Position numbers and translations under genes: made by a program
From: Chamaea fasciata
Taxonomy: Eukaryota; Chordata; Aves; Passeriformes; Sylviidae
Direction: 5' to 3'
DNA: 64,000 nucleotides
Assembly (NCBI GenBank): GCA_029207755.1
Contig: JARCOQ010000002.1
Span: 58,507,172 to 58,571,171, forward strand
The notes under the pieces: model-generated
Told to the model about the DNA's origin: nothing
The model's input: only the letters and a program-made list of their open reading frames with translations
The model's database searches: none
Shown here: positions 13,791 to 27,228 of the stretch, piece after piece
Position numbering within the stretch: the first letter of the stretch is position 1
How the letters are laid out: each line of letters starts with the position of its first letter

Positions 13791-14002
13791 ACTGGTGCAT
13801 GATTGGTTTGTCTCCATCAGCAATATGACACAGCTTGGTGTTGTCAGAAAACTTGATGAGGCTGCACTCAATCCCACTGTCCATGTCACCAACTAAGATG
13901 TTAAATAACTTTGGGCTCGATACAGACTCCTGAGAAAGACCACTCATCACTGATGTCCCCATGACTCTGAACAAGGGCAAGATGTCCTTTTCTTTTGTCT
14001 TG
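13791..14002 (-). mobile_element. CR1 LINE fragment, reverse-transcriptase core (dead)
   Basis: The minus frame 13714-14031 reads SPKLFNILVGDMDSGIECSL followed by IKFSDNTKLCHIAD. This aligns with the CR1 RT block that contains the FADD catalytic box (usual order: LFNIFINDLD..GIECTLSKFADDTKLGG.AD). In this copy the box, at 13840-13851, reads FSDN, so the second aspartate of the metal-binding pair is lost; with other damage the enzyme cannot work. The similarity fades soon after the box towards 13790 and before 14002, so only the catalytic palm segment survives. Confidence 0.85.
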
Positions 14003-15314
14003 AAAATATATAGAAAAAAAAATGCAGTCAAGAAAACATTGATGTGTCCTTAGATTCTCATCTTAAAATTGTTGTACATATTTCTTTCTTAGCTTATAAT
14101 TAACTTCTAGGATTTATATAACTCTTTCTTAAATATGAATTTTGAATCCCAGAAATGGAGCAAAGGAACCACTAAGAGTTAAGCATTTTATTATAATTTA
14201 TGTTCTTAAATCCATTTACTGTGACCAAAGTTAATACAAATAAAGGCAAAAAAAATCACACAATACATAAATAAATGACTTCAAATATATAGACTAACCA
14301 AAAGCCGAGATGAATCATTACTATTCCTTGGAATCATTATTACTATGTTAATTGTTACTATGTTAATTAAAGAGTAATTCATATATTGGGTAAAATTTTG
14401 TGATCACTATTTGCTGGAAATTGCAATAGACAACACCGTTTTCCTTAGCTTTTGGTATCAATTAGTATTATTCCATTGATTCTTGAGCAGGTTTGTATCT
14501 GCTTCTTACGGTAACTGTCAAAATGTTTCAAAAGTGTAAGTGAGGTAAAGATAACCAAACAGTATTCCAAAGAGCCTAATTTTTCATCTTTTTCATGGAA
14601 CACTCACTGAATGCAGAGGATTTGTCTTCTGGATGTATGGATGTTTCATCTGCTTTGTGACAGCAGTGCTAAAATTCAAGGTAAATTTCCTTCCCCATTC
14701 ATGAACGTTTGTTCAGTTACATCTGATGGAATTGCTAACGTCAGCAGCATAGATGGAAAATAAGGGGACTGAAAGCAGGACTACATTATGACTGGTAGTT
14801 GTAACATTTACTGTACCAAAATTGTTTCTATATTGACCCAAAAGAGCATTTCTATGCTATTTATGAGTTCTGGGAAAATAGTACAAGCCTTGTTAATTCA
14901 AATCGATAAGATATTTTCAGTCTGATACGTACTTCAAGTATGTGTTTACTGCTAAAGCCGAACAGAGAATTAGTTGGGGTGAGTTTTCTTTCAACTGGAA
15001 GATGTGACTCAACCAATCCACAATAATGCAAAAGGATTTTTGAAATGGATACTACAAATGAAAACTGGTTCTTAATAGCTCACATCTCAGAAACTGAATA
15101 TTGTGGTTTTTTTCAAGAGTTCAGTTATAATGAGGATCCCACATGAGTAGCTTTTGAAAAATCTGTCTGCTTTTTATGACGCTGTAATTAGAGCTGCACC
15201 TATTTTTTTGTTATAACTTTCAGACACAGTGACACAGAATCACAGAGATGCATTTGTGCAGTCTCTGGGGTTTTTTTTTTCCTTCCTTTACCAAGTTAAG
15301 TAGTGTGGTAAGGG

Positions 15315-15315
<1 letters not shown>

Positions 15316-15353
<38 letters not shown>

Positions 15354-15372
15354 GAAAAAAAAGAAGGAAGGA
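15316..15372. repeat. A-rich tract with scattered G
   Basis: An adenine run of about 57 bases is broken only by single Gs and followed by GAAGGAAGGAA. This is a low-complexity purine tract. No retrocopy body or target duplication was recognised next to it. Confidence 0.9.
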
Positions 15373-17316
15373 ATATTATACGGGATCTTAAAGCCAATAA
15401 TCTGTTTTAAAGTCAAAACTTTCCCTGACACCAATGTGTATCAGAATGCATACCGCCAAAATAAAATATTAATGAAACTGATGGTCATGAATACACTGTG
15501 TAATGTAACGCAGTGTAGGAAATCCCCTAACCAGCTCTCAGCCAGACTAAACCTCTATCTGAAGTGACACACTGTCATAGGGAGATGCTAGCTCAGATCC
15601 TGAAACAGCATTGAAGTGTCAGCCTTATACAACACCATAAGAAATCATCTCAAATATAGGAGGAACTGGCTTGTTGCAGCTCTGCTAAAATGACTATACT
15701 CATTATAGGTCTACAGCTAACTCTCTCTCTGATATACTGGGAAAGCTCTGCACCACTTGCAGCACATCCAGAAGATATTCCATAAGGCCAGCACACATCA
15801 AGAAAAAATATATGTCACTCCAAAAATATGGGACTACTATTTCAGAATCCAGCACAATTGCTTAAAAACATGGTAAAATAGTTAATATCACGTGGTGGCA
15901 ACATATGAAGTTGCTGAACAACAATTTCCTCATAACCTGAAGTTTTTGGTCTCTTCATAATGCTTAAGCTTAGAAGAAATAAACTAATCACATGATTGCT
16001 CTCACATTATGCAGTTGTACCCACATAAAGTAGTTAGCACTCAACTAACTAATCAGGTGTGATTACAACTGCAGTATTTGCGAATACTTAAAAAAGAAAT
16101 CTTCCTATAAATCTTTGGAAATGAAATTCAATATGACTGTAGCAAAGAAAATAGTATGGAATAAACATTCATGACAAGCAACAAGTCTGAAAGTGAATGT
16201 TTGGATTCCAGCATATAGTGCGGTGTAAACAATGGATTAATTTAAAATTCACTGCTCAGGCCAAATTAAAGACTTGTAAAATAAAGGAAATGGCCAGGAG
16301 AACTGAAATAGATATACATCAGGGTTTGTGCCATGAAGAAACAGAAAGAAACGCAAGAAGAGGTATTTTGAATATGTCTTCTTATTCAATATGAAAGAGT
16401 CTATTTAATTTTTGGACTCTTTTTTCTCAGTTTTGGATAGTTTTTACTCAAGTGTAAGTAAACCTGAAAATGAAAAATATTTTTTAAAAATCCTGACATT
16501 TTCATAAGGTAAAAAATGGAGATTTTACACCATTTGTTAGAAAATTTTGGAAATAAATTATATCAGCATGTTTTGAATCCTGAACTCTTTTATTGCTAAT
16601 ATTTTGGCTGAAAGTATTAATTGAATTCCAATCAGATGTAGAGATAGTTTCCATCATTTCATATAGTATAATTTTTCTAAGAACAATATAAAGATCAAAA
16701 CACTACGAATAGTTCTAATACCCATTCTAAAGAATTTGCAATAGTTTATTAACAACCTGATTTCTATCTCTTTGGCTATTTCATGCCTTTATTCACAGAA
16801 ATTGTGGGCTACATGCAGAAAATATCTGTTTAAATGAAGTCCCTAGGTGTGAAAGTTTACACCTTACTACTTTCCCTGCAGCCTCCCATAGTCCCCATCC
16901 TCACACATTATTTGACCTTGAGGTGTATAAATTAACCAAGATTTGTGTCAAGGTAACCATATTTCTAAACAGAAGAAAGGATTTTGCCAGAAGAATGGAT
17001 TTTAACGTTCATGGTTTTTAAACATGTGGTGTACATTTATTTTATTTAAACATTTGTATAAATTGTAGCAAAATTACCACCTTGTTACAGAGATAGCTTA
17101 AAAGCACCACTACCTTTAGTTACCTGCATAGTTCTTATTAATACCTACCCAACAGACCTGTGCTAAGGTGCATTCAGCATCACAATATTATGATCTTACG
17201 AATATGTACCTAGGCATATACAAACATTCAAAACATCAAGATCATTCAGACAAAAAATAACAAAGGAAATTACGAAATTCAGAAGTAAAATCTGAACTGT
17301 TAGGACTCTTAAAACC

Positions 17317-17350
17317 TTTTTTTCTTTTTCTTTTTTTCTTATTTTTTTTT
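17317..17350. repeat. T-rich low-complexity tract
   Basis: Runs of T are separated by single C or A bases. It is simple sequence with no other feature attached. Confidence 0.85.
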
Positions 17351-19749
17351 AATGAAAAAAACCAGGGTACAGCCAGTGCACTTAATATTTCAGTCCAAAG
17401 GAGTAGGACAAAGTCAGAGGGAGTATGGAATCTAATTTTAATGTTAACAGTTTGCCTTGTTTATAGATAGCTAGTCATGGCTATAAAAAATAAATTAGGT
17501 TTGTTTAAAATATTAATAATAATTTTATCTTTTATAATATTATAAATATTTTAATGATATTTATCTTTTTCTGACTTATTCTTACAAAAGCCAACTACTT
17601 AAAATTTATTTTGTAGTGAATATGTTTGATTTTTTTTTATGGTGTTATATAAAAAATGAAAACAATAGAAATCCATGAAAAGTTATGAAGGTTAGAACAT
17701 AAAAAGACAGTGTGATGAATTATTCTGTTGGTTTTTGGGTTATTTTTTTAAGAATTTTTATAGACTTCCACAAAGAATGAAGACCACAGTCTTAGGCAGA
17801 AAAATTCCGTATGTTTTACTAAAAACTATGGAGATGCACTAGTTTACAAAGCTGAAAATCAGTACAATATTATTTTAAAATAAATTGTAGTAATATAAAT
17901 CTCAATATTTAGATAATCTTCAGCTTTATGTAAATCTACACAATGTATATCATAATCAATGCTAATTGCAGCAACAGCAGTAAGTTTTTACTTCCAATGC
18001 CTCATAAAATATTTTATCACTACTGCATGACATAATAAACCTAAATCTTGGATAGGGAAAAGATTTATTGTACTTTTTCGTAAGTAATAGTGAATGGTTT
18101 ACACACTTCTGTGTCTGATCTATAATAGGAAAATTTATTGTCTTTTAGTTTTTATTTACTTCACAAGTAAGTAAACACTACAAAATAGAATAGAAGAACA
18201 AAAAAAGCAGGGCATAATATTATCAATCTAATTTTCATTTTCAATCTTAAATCACACCTTTATATTTTTCAAATATAAGGTCTAAATTTTCCAAATTTCA
18301 ATTTACCAACAGTGGGGTTGAATTGGTTCTGTTTAAATGAAATATCTCATTTTAGGTCCTAATTACCTTTGTGAAAATATTAAAATAAAATATAAGGATG
18401 GAATTAATCTACTGGAATTCAACCAGGAGGTTGATTTGGAGGCTAGGTTATGCCAAACCTCCAAGCTTCCTCATTCAAATAATTCAGTAGTGGACTCATA
18501 GTTGCCAAATTAAAACAAGAACATTAAAAAAAAAAAATCTTTGGCATCTATTAGATTATATAAAGTTTTTAAAGCAGTGATCTTATTAAAAAAAAACGTA
18601 GTTTTGAGTTGCTAGAAAAAAATTAATATAATTAAGCTATTTAAAGCATTTCATAGCTATTCATGTTTCTTTATAGTGAAAGAAAGGTCTTTTAAAATGC
18701 CTCTGTGGTAAATGTATTTTCTGGGATTGCCATTCTCTGGAAAACTCCAACTCTCACAGACATAGAGGTAAAGTTTGCCAAAATTAGTTCAATCAAGTTC
18801 ATTTTTCAAAATGATTTGAACAGCTTTTGTTTCTGAAGCTGCCTTAGAAAACCACAGGAGCAACTTTCTGAAGAGAGAAGGAGGTAGTTTGTTATCTAGT
18901 GAAATTTCCTGCAGAAGCAGCACACCTTCCAGAATCTGGACTTTTTCAAAACCTGTACACATTTCTTTTTCTTTGGAAAAGGCAAATACTGATCACTAAC
19001 CCTCCTGCCTTTCGCTGTACACATTTAGAAAACCCTTTACACTTTTGTCAACTGAATCTCACCTGTCTAAGCAGTCCTTGATATTCAGAGAGGGATCCAT
19101 GATTGTGAAAGCCATCCCCTGCTATCAACATCAGTCTAGCAAACTGATTTTGACCCACAGAATTTGTTCATTCCTTCTCGAGTCTTTCCATTTCACTCAC
19201 AAGATCAAAGAAAAACAAAAAAAACCCCAAACAATACATGCACTCTATGTCCTTGACTATTTCCCCCCATGTGTCAGGTAGGAAGAACACAGGAAAGCTT
19301 CCACCTTTATTCCACAAGTTTAAGCACCGGATTTTAAAATTTACTGTCTGAAAATTCAATGCATTTCATATCTTGTACAAAAAGCAGAGTCAATCATGAG
19401 ATCTGAAACCAGGAAACTATATCTTTAATTTTCAGCAATGATAATCTTGTCTTGATGTTATTTCAGATCTCATTCTTTGCTCATGACTTGCAGTCCCACC
19501 TGAGATACTTCATAGACCCTTGGTCAGGCCCACAGCTTCAAACCCTCTTGGAGTTAAAAGAACCTCAAATAAAGTTTGCAGTTCTGGGTGAGTGCTCCAG
19601 TGAGAAGGTTATTGTGTAAAAACCAGGTCCCTCTCTCTACCCATAAAAGTGCTTGACAGTTTCTGTATCTGGATATAAGGCCCAATTGAAAAGTAGGTGC
19701 TGTGTGTTTATTTAAAGATTGATTCTACTCACATTGAATTTCCGAGATG

Positions 19750-20075
19750 CATTTCCAGCTTACATAGACTAGATCTTAGCCCAACTCTTGCTAAGTCTCA
19801 CTGTTTTCCAGGCTGGAGCATTTCACTTTGTATATACAATTTAATTTATTTGCATCTAAATGCATGACTGCCCTTTCTGCTATATTGAACTAGATATTGT
19901 TTTATTATGTTCAGCTTACCAAGTGATCCAGATAACTTTGTATAGTAATATATCCTCTTTATTATTTACTACTCTCTCAATTTTCAAACCATTTACAAAT
20001 TTCATCAGTAATGATTTTATGATTTCTTTTTGGTCATTGATAAAAGTACTTCACAGCACGAAGGCAAGAGCTGAA
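19750..20075 (-). mobile_element. Probable ancient CR1/L3-like LINE fragment
   Basis: On the plus strand the order of motifs resembles the reverse complement of amniote CR1/L3 RT sequence. There is a stretch around ATGCATGACTGCCCTTTCTGC (19860-19880), then a block near 19975-20000 ending ACAAATTTCATCAG where the FADD-box complement is expected, then TTGATAAAAGTACTTCACAGCAC (20036-20058), where young copies have a TTGATAAAGATATTAAACAG-like run. The match is by landmark order only and is much more diverged than the CR1 at 13791-14002. Chance resemblance of AT-rich sequence cannot be excluded. Confidence 0.5.
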
Positions 20076-22257
20076 TTGAATGAGATCTTACAGTAAAGAA
20101 AGGCTCCAGTAATTTTAATTTTGGGTCTTTTACAAAGACAGTAATGCAAAAGACATGTTTCCTTTGCATGAAGTATTATTAAAAATACATAAGTAATTGT
20201 TTTTTATCTATAGCTACATTAAATTAATGAAATGATGAAACTGCAACAAAACAATGAATGCAATTATTTCTTTTTTAAATTACTGCCATGTACTTGTAGT
20301 TCTTCACATAGTGCATTAATTAAGCTTTCCATAATTTGTCTTTATTTTAAAGTAGAAACCACATGTGCAAGGGAAAGAGAAAGCAAAAGCAGAATTTTGC
20401 CTCTACTTTTGTGGGCAAGATTTCATTTAGAAAAACAAATACTTCCCTTTTCCAGAAATTCCTGAGTTCATGGGTAAGCAGCTAACTGTGAAAAAAGAAT
20501 GAAATGCTAAAAATATTTCCTCAGAATCATATTAAGTTAATTGAATGATAATTTATGTCACAACCATATCACTTGTTTGTTTCTAATCATTTCAATGAAT
20601 AGATCTTAAAAGTTAAGTTGCCAGATTCGGGTGACTGAAATATGACCTTAGACATAGCTGGATAGAGAATGAGACAGAAAAAAATGTACACATGTATTTT
20701 GTCAGAGAACTAATTAAATATTTTAAAGGGATTCAAGTGTATATTCAAGTACATTCAAGTACACATAAAGCTATGAGTAGGTGATGACAATCCTGAGATT
20801 TTCATCACATGCAAACCATTTTTAAATTAGCAAAAATAAAACAGTAGAATTTTACCACCAGATGGATAATTAAGGGAAATAAATAGATCTCTCTATATTT
20901 TTTTACTTCTATACAACTTACTACAGTTGGCAGGAATTAGTTTGACTTCCTACCCAGTTGTACTGCCATATTTCAGTCACTGGAATACTTATACATCAAC
21001 AAAGGTTGAAAGCTCCTTTAATTTCTTTTTTAGTCTCCCAAATCAACAGATTTATAAAATCAGAAGTATAAGTTTTTCCACTATATTTCTGCTAAACTTT
21101 CCAATTATGTTGTTACATGAATAAGCTTTCAACTTAGAGAGCAGTCTGTATCGCAACTCAGTCATCTAATTAGAGCATGGAAACCCTTAACAAAATTTAA
21201 GGCATGTTCAATAACACCTGTTTAAAAGGAGCCTTCCTAATCATCTGAAGTTGCTTTTGAGGTTTCCTTTATACCAGACTGCCAGAGATCTAAGACAAAG
21301 TGCCTTAAATAAAGTGAGCCAAACACATCTCTAAACTAATTCATTCAGGACAACCTGTCAATATTCCTAAATTTAATCCGATAACAGTTCTTTGTACAGA
21401 AATGGCTGTGCTTTAAAAGGTACAAAATTCTTTTCAGTTGCAGTCTCACAATTGCTCTGCAAATGCCAATTCAACACTAATGCTCATGGTATTTAGCTGG
21501 GCATTGCTAGGATGTCAGCAGCTCCCTTGGTCTTGTTTGAACATTTGAACTATTTGATAGGTAATTAAGGTTTCTCTCAATAGTCTGTAGCTTTAGTTAA
21601 ACCATAAAGTCTGTGTCAACGGATTTTTTTCTCTCCCACTTCACCCTCCTCTCACTTTCTCTCTCTATCCATGTAGTCACTAATCTCACCTCTGCGAAGT
21701 GCCTCGCTGAGATCTGACTTATTGCATGAGTACATGAGGTACTACAGGAAAAATCCTGCTAATGAAGTTAGAGGATGAAACCAGACTAGAGCTCACTGTG
21801 AAACATCCTGGGCAGGCAGGATTCACCAATTTGCCTCCTGATTAGTTTGATTCATACACATAAAATCTGAATGCATTTGGTTTACTGTATGGAAACTTAT
21901 TATAGTGCTTGCACAGCACTTGCGATGCAGACCAGAAGTATCTTTCTTCTCACTAAGAAAAATTTTGGATGAAAAAAATCTATTTGGTTGTTTAAATGAA
22001 ATCAGAGTTTTACCATGTCTGAAGTGGGGTTATGATCCTTGAAACTATGAACTGTGTCCCTCGTACATGCATGTATTTAAATGCTGACTGTGCTGTTGGA
22101 AGAGGCAATACTGAAAGCTCAAAAAAAAACCCCCAAGACATCAAGCGAAGAAGAGTACAAAATGTAACTCTTACTTGACCCAAAAGGACTGTTAAAAGGA
22201 ATTGAATTACACTTCCAAAATCAATGCAATAAATAAGTTATTAAAAAATAAACCAGG

Positions 22258-22281
22258 AAAAAAAAAAAAAAAAAAAAAAAA
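22258..22281 (+). repeat. Poly(A) run of 24 preceded by AATAAA
   Basis: A pure run of 24 A follows an AATAAA at 22247-22252, with another AATAAA about 20 bases upstream (in GCAATAAATAAG). This arrangement is what the 3' end of a processed retrocopy or an A-rich genomic site near a transcript end would look like. No gene body is recognisable upstream and no target duplication was found. Confidence 0.6.
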
Positions 22282-24449
22282 CAGAAAGAAGAAAGTCGAC
22301 TTCATTAGCGTTCAATGATCTATGGTATGTTGAGTTAAAATAGCAATTTCTTAAGGAGAGCAAGCAGTGTTGGTGGAAAAAGAAATTTGTTTGAGTTTTG
22401 GTAGAAGTTAAGGGATTTTTGAGACCTGAGTCTTTTTTATGACTTAAACTACATTACCCCACCACACTTTTTTTTGTGAGTACAACCTCTGTGAAACCAA
22501 GGCCATTTATGAACTTAAAAGACCAAAGATTCACCATAAAACATCACTGAATGTTGATAAATATTAGCATATATGGGTCGGTGTTAGTGGATCCTGCACA
22601 ACAGCACTATTAGAAGACTGTATTAAGACAGGGTTACACTTGGGAAAAAATAGATTAAAAATCTAGGAAAAGTGGCAAGGAAATCCTTCCAAAATTCTTT
22701 CATCTAGGCACAGAAACTCCAATGACACTTCAACCATAGAAACTGAAACACTTCTCTCTATCTGAATGTGTTTTGGAAGACAAAATAGCATATTCTGCCT
22801 CATTTTTTGGCCACTACTGCTACCGACCTGTTTACAAGCTACAGCAATGGCCTACATTGGCTTCCTGAGTGACGCTTGATGTTTCAGCTGAGTCTTTCAC
22901 TAACTCCAGATAGCACCCATGGGTTAGCCTTCAGCAGGCAAATTCAGCTTGCAAATTCTAGGCCTTTCATTTCCCTGATGAGAATTTGTGATTTCAGTTT
23001 TTTTCACCATTTCTTCCAGTCATCCCAGACAGGGGTGTTCTCCATTACCCTGGACAGTAAATTCACTGTATGCCTCAAAAAGCTCATTTCATTATAAGTG
23101 ACATCAAAATAAAGGGGGGTACTTCTCCATTGCTCTGAATAAACATAGGAACTTCATAAACTTGATTATATACCTGCATAATGTTACTGTCAAATACATC
23201 TAAAATATCTAAAATAGTATCAAATACATGAAATTAATGTCTTTCCCTTGCTAAGGCTGCGTACTCTGTGTGAAGTTCAAGACTGCGGCAATTTGGTATA
23301 CTAGTTATAAATCCCTGAAAATCATGGTTTATCATTGGAACTTTGACAAACCTAACTATAACTGCAAAAAACATCACAAGAATGAGAAAAATTAATGTTT
23401 TTCCTGTACCAAAATGTTCTGTTGCACTTGTAAATTTACGTTCTTTGTTTGTACAGGGAAATAATATAATAAATTATAAAACAATTATTGCATGTAGCAA
23501 ATGTTAGAGGTTATGATAATATTATTGATATTTTATGTTAACAAAGATGAATTTATATGAAGACAGTGAGAGCAATAAAACTTCAAAATTATAAACTTTG
23601 ATGACTTTTTCATAACTAATTAGAGCAGAAAGGGTTAACACTTCCTAAGAATTAATAACGCTGGAAAAATTACAAAAAAACCCAAAGAAACAAAAAACCA
23701 CACCATTTTAATTTCTCTTAGAACAATTCCATATATATGAATACCTTTAACTTCCCAGTTTATTTAAGAAAATAAGTAGTATGAGACCAGTAAAATTGTA
23801 CACAAGCCTTTTGCTGAGGATTTAAATAATCTAATGGATTGCTAAGACTTTGAATTGGCATCCCAGTTAAGAATAATTTTCCTTCTTAAATTCAGACACG
23901 AAAGCATGTAGTGTAGTTGTCATCTGAATTTTTTTCCTTCTTAATGATTTAGTCTATGAAGTTGCTAAATTAATCTTTCGATTCAGCTTGCAACTCTTTT
24001 TTGCCCTGTAGCAAAACTGTTTTCTCCAGCACTATTTGCTGAGAGAATTTCCTAAAACAGAAACAGATTTGTACAAGAGTTAAGGATGTATATTTGGAAA
24101 ATTTCCTCTATGTTTTCCCAGTGAGGTTTACATCCTCCAAGTTGAAGCAGTTTCCATATTTGAAATTTGACATTTCCTGATTTTATTTTTTCTTTTTTAT
24201 TGAGTATATGGCACATTTATAGAGATTCTCAAGTCTGAAGACATCTTCAAACACATTTGTATTTAAGAAGGTAAGTCCGCAAGAGAGAGATAAATAGGTC
24301 TGGTTATCCCTCCCAAATAAAAGATTATAATTACATTATCACATGAGGATGAAAACAGAATGAGACCATATTTTTATCTGTGCGAAAGGTTTTGTTTCAT
24401 GGCTACTGTTATGTACTTATCTATTGTTTTGTTCCCAAATATTGTCACC

Positions 24450-24501
24450 AAAAAAAAAAAAAGAAAAAATAAAAAAGAAAAAAAAAAAAAGAAAAAAAAA
24501 A
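24450..24501. repeat. A-rich tract
   Basis: About 52 bases of A are broken by four Gs and a T. A T-run follows at 24542-24553, so the two could pair weakly. It is low complexity and encodes only a lysine-rich artefact frame. Confidence 0.9.
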
Positions 24502-26839
24502 GTGATCTTTTGAATGCAACTGCTCCCCTATCCCTTCTGCCTTTTTTTTTTTTCCTCTAAAGTGAAACCATCAAAAGTGACTGGGGGACTGAAGGTTTAT
24601 TATCTCTCACACTACCACGCGTCTGAAATACTAAAATAATATACAAGCTCACGGAAAGACTTTACGTGGAGAGAATGGCAATCGGTTGGCAAGAAAGGTT
24701 TGAAGATCTGAGGGCAAAGGAACCTCCTCGTTCCTGGAGAAGGAATGTTTTACTACAGACCAACACCTTCTAGGGCTTTTCTGGGTTAGGTGCTCCTCAC
24801 CAAGTGCCCTTGCAAAATGTTTTCTGCCCTCTGTCACGTCAGGGTTTTCTTCATAGATGAATTAACTCCACGCCATAAGTGTATCCCTGGCAAATTGCAG
24901 GGTCTTTCAGCATGTACTTGTGCTGCCAGACATTCACTCCCAGGTTCTCCAAGCCTTGTCATGATCAAAAGATTTCACAGACAAAGCTGTTTCCTTCTGC
25001 CTCCAAAAAGTCCCTACCAGTGCAAAGTGAGGCAGCTATTCCAAGACAAACAAGCAGCTTTACTCCTTCCTGGCCCACCTCCAATCTTTTAACAAGATAT
25101 ATTGGACTTAGAAACCAACTAAAAACAGGTATATTAACTCTTTCTACCATCTCTCACAAAGCAATCGCAAGTGATTTGCATATCTTGCACTGCCATAACA
25201 GTAATGAATGCCTTCAGTTTTAGTAGTTAAAAAGAAAAATATATCAGTATTCATTGGACTGTCACCTTTTCTGTTCTGACTTTTTACAGACTCAGAAGTA
25301 AATATTTGCATTCAATAGTATACTGCTAAGAAAAAAAAATACCTATGCATTAACACACTCTGTTTCAGATATTTGAGTTATCAAACACTGTGGTATTTTG
25401 TTTAATTCAGTGGGTAGGATTTTATGGATTATCATTGCCACAGGTGAAAGAGAAAGAAAGAAAAAGAGAGTTCAAAGTATGTCTTCAGTGCAAACGAACA
25501 TAATTATTAGGACATGACTGGTTTTCACAGTTACTGTGTTAAGTCAGGACCCTGTTCAAAATTTTGTATTTACGGATATGAGGTGAAGCTTCTTAGGCTA
25601 CTTCTCCCAGAGAGACAAAAACAAACAAGAAGAAAATTAATTAATATTCTGATTTCTGCACTAGGGAATTCATACAGATAGGTTAGTTTTCCCATCGACT
25701 ACCAGAGCACATTGAATAAGTGATACACAGTCGGCAAGGTATTCTTTTTGTGACCACCTGAATAACTTCTGGATAGTTCACTGTATCTTCAGCTACAGTC
25801 TTGCTTTGGTATGTTTTGAATCATATTAATAACTGAATGAAATGTATTCTTCAAATCAATACTACCTTTTTCACAGCTTATGGTGATATTATGAAATGTT
25901 TGGTATAATTTGCACATATGATTGTTCAGCTTTTTAAATTTTTTGCATCTTATTTAGCAAATACAAACATGATAATTTTTCAAAATTGTAAAATATCATT
26001 CAACAGAACCACATTTCTAAATTAAAATTTACCTCAAATGTTTCCAGTTATAAACAATGCTGCCCAACTCTTGACATACAAATTCCAATGTTTTAGTAAC
26101 TTGCTTTGATCATTAACATTTCTCTCAAGAAAAAAATATGTAACAATATTGTAACTCTCGAAATTGAACTATTTTGTTAGAGGAATAAATGTCTTCTGCT
26201 TTCAGAAGTGCCAAAAACTTAAAAAAAGTTTCTACCTTTGTTTCTACACACAACTAAGAGGAGTATCAATCCTTATTCACCGAGGTAATCCATCCAGAAA
26301 TCTTCCAGTAACAGGGGTAAATATATGGAGTGATACTTTGACAAATAGAAACAAAAGTCACCTTTTTGAAAAGAGGAACTGAAAATAAAAATATGAATCT
26401 CATCTTCCATTTATATCTTAAAGATATATTGTGAGTTTATTCTTTTGTCTACTTTAAGACATTCTTAAATTATTCTTTTCTTTCTCAGAATCTGGTGCTA
26501 AATACTGAACAGTGTATGAAAATGGAAGAAAAGAAGGATTACACTGTCTTTTAGAACAGTGCAGAGGTGTCAGTGAATTGATAGATGTAACAAGAATAAC
26601 AGCATCAGTTGTATGGGAAATATATCTCTTCAATAAATAATATACTGTCTACAGCATCCATGCTTTGTATGGACAGGACACACAGAGGTGATGACATTTC
26701 CAAGTTATAATCTCTATTTTTTGCTAAATGATCATATTTTAAGGTACCCTTTTTAATGCCATGAGAGAAGGAAATGTGCAGAGGAATTACTTCAGGAATT
26801 TATTGTCTACCTTTTTAACGTGAATTCTTTAAGAATATC

Positions 26840-26869
26840 TTTTTTTTTTCTTTTTTTTTTTCTTTTTTC
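26840..26869. repeat. T-rich tract
   Basis: A thymine run is interrupted by single Cs. Low complexity only. Confidence 0.85.
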
Positions 26870-27228
26870 TGTAAAGTACGTGTACTATGCAGCCTCTTGG
26901 AAAACCTTCCAGAGTTTTTGTTGATTTTGCTTATTTGGCATTTATTGATTCCAAAGATTTAAAGTTAGACAGACTTAAAATATTATAGGGGTCTTCCTTT
27001 GCCTGTGGATGGAGTAATACCCCTTTCTCCTCACATAGAGCTGAGTGAGACGTGCTGTGGAATTTATTTTTAATCCCCAAGAACCTATTCTTACTGTATT
27101 TACACATCTGTGCTCTTAAACTTTTTAAAAATATATGAACTCCAGAATGTACTCTCTCCTCATCTCTCTATTCCATTCCCTCTGTATCTTCAGTTTGAAT
27201 TCAGCTACTTATGAACTGCAATGAAATA

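Larger units (their letters stand above)
14003..19749. other. Gene-less AT-rich unique sequence
   Basis: No gene is recognisable. There are A-rich and T-rich tracts (15316-15372, 17317-17350) and a short tandem duplication of ACTATGTTAATT near 14343-14369. The stretch 14590-14760 is less AT-biased than its surroundings but shows no coding signature. Confidence 0.55.
20076..27228. other. Gene-less unique sequence with A-rich tracts
   Basis: No exon or RNA gene is recognised. Three parts stand out as compositionally balanced and repeat-free: 21120-21900, 22780-23070 and 24590-25110. They are discussed as possible conserved non-coding sequence. Homopolymer tracts lie at 22258-22281, 24450-24501 and 26840-26869. 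Confidence 0.55.
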
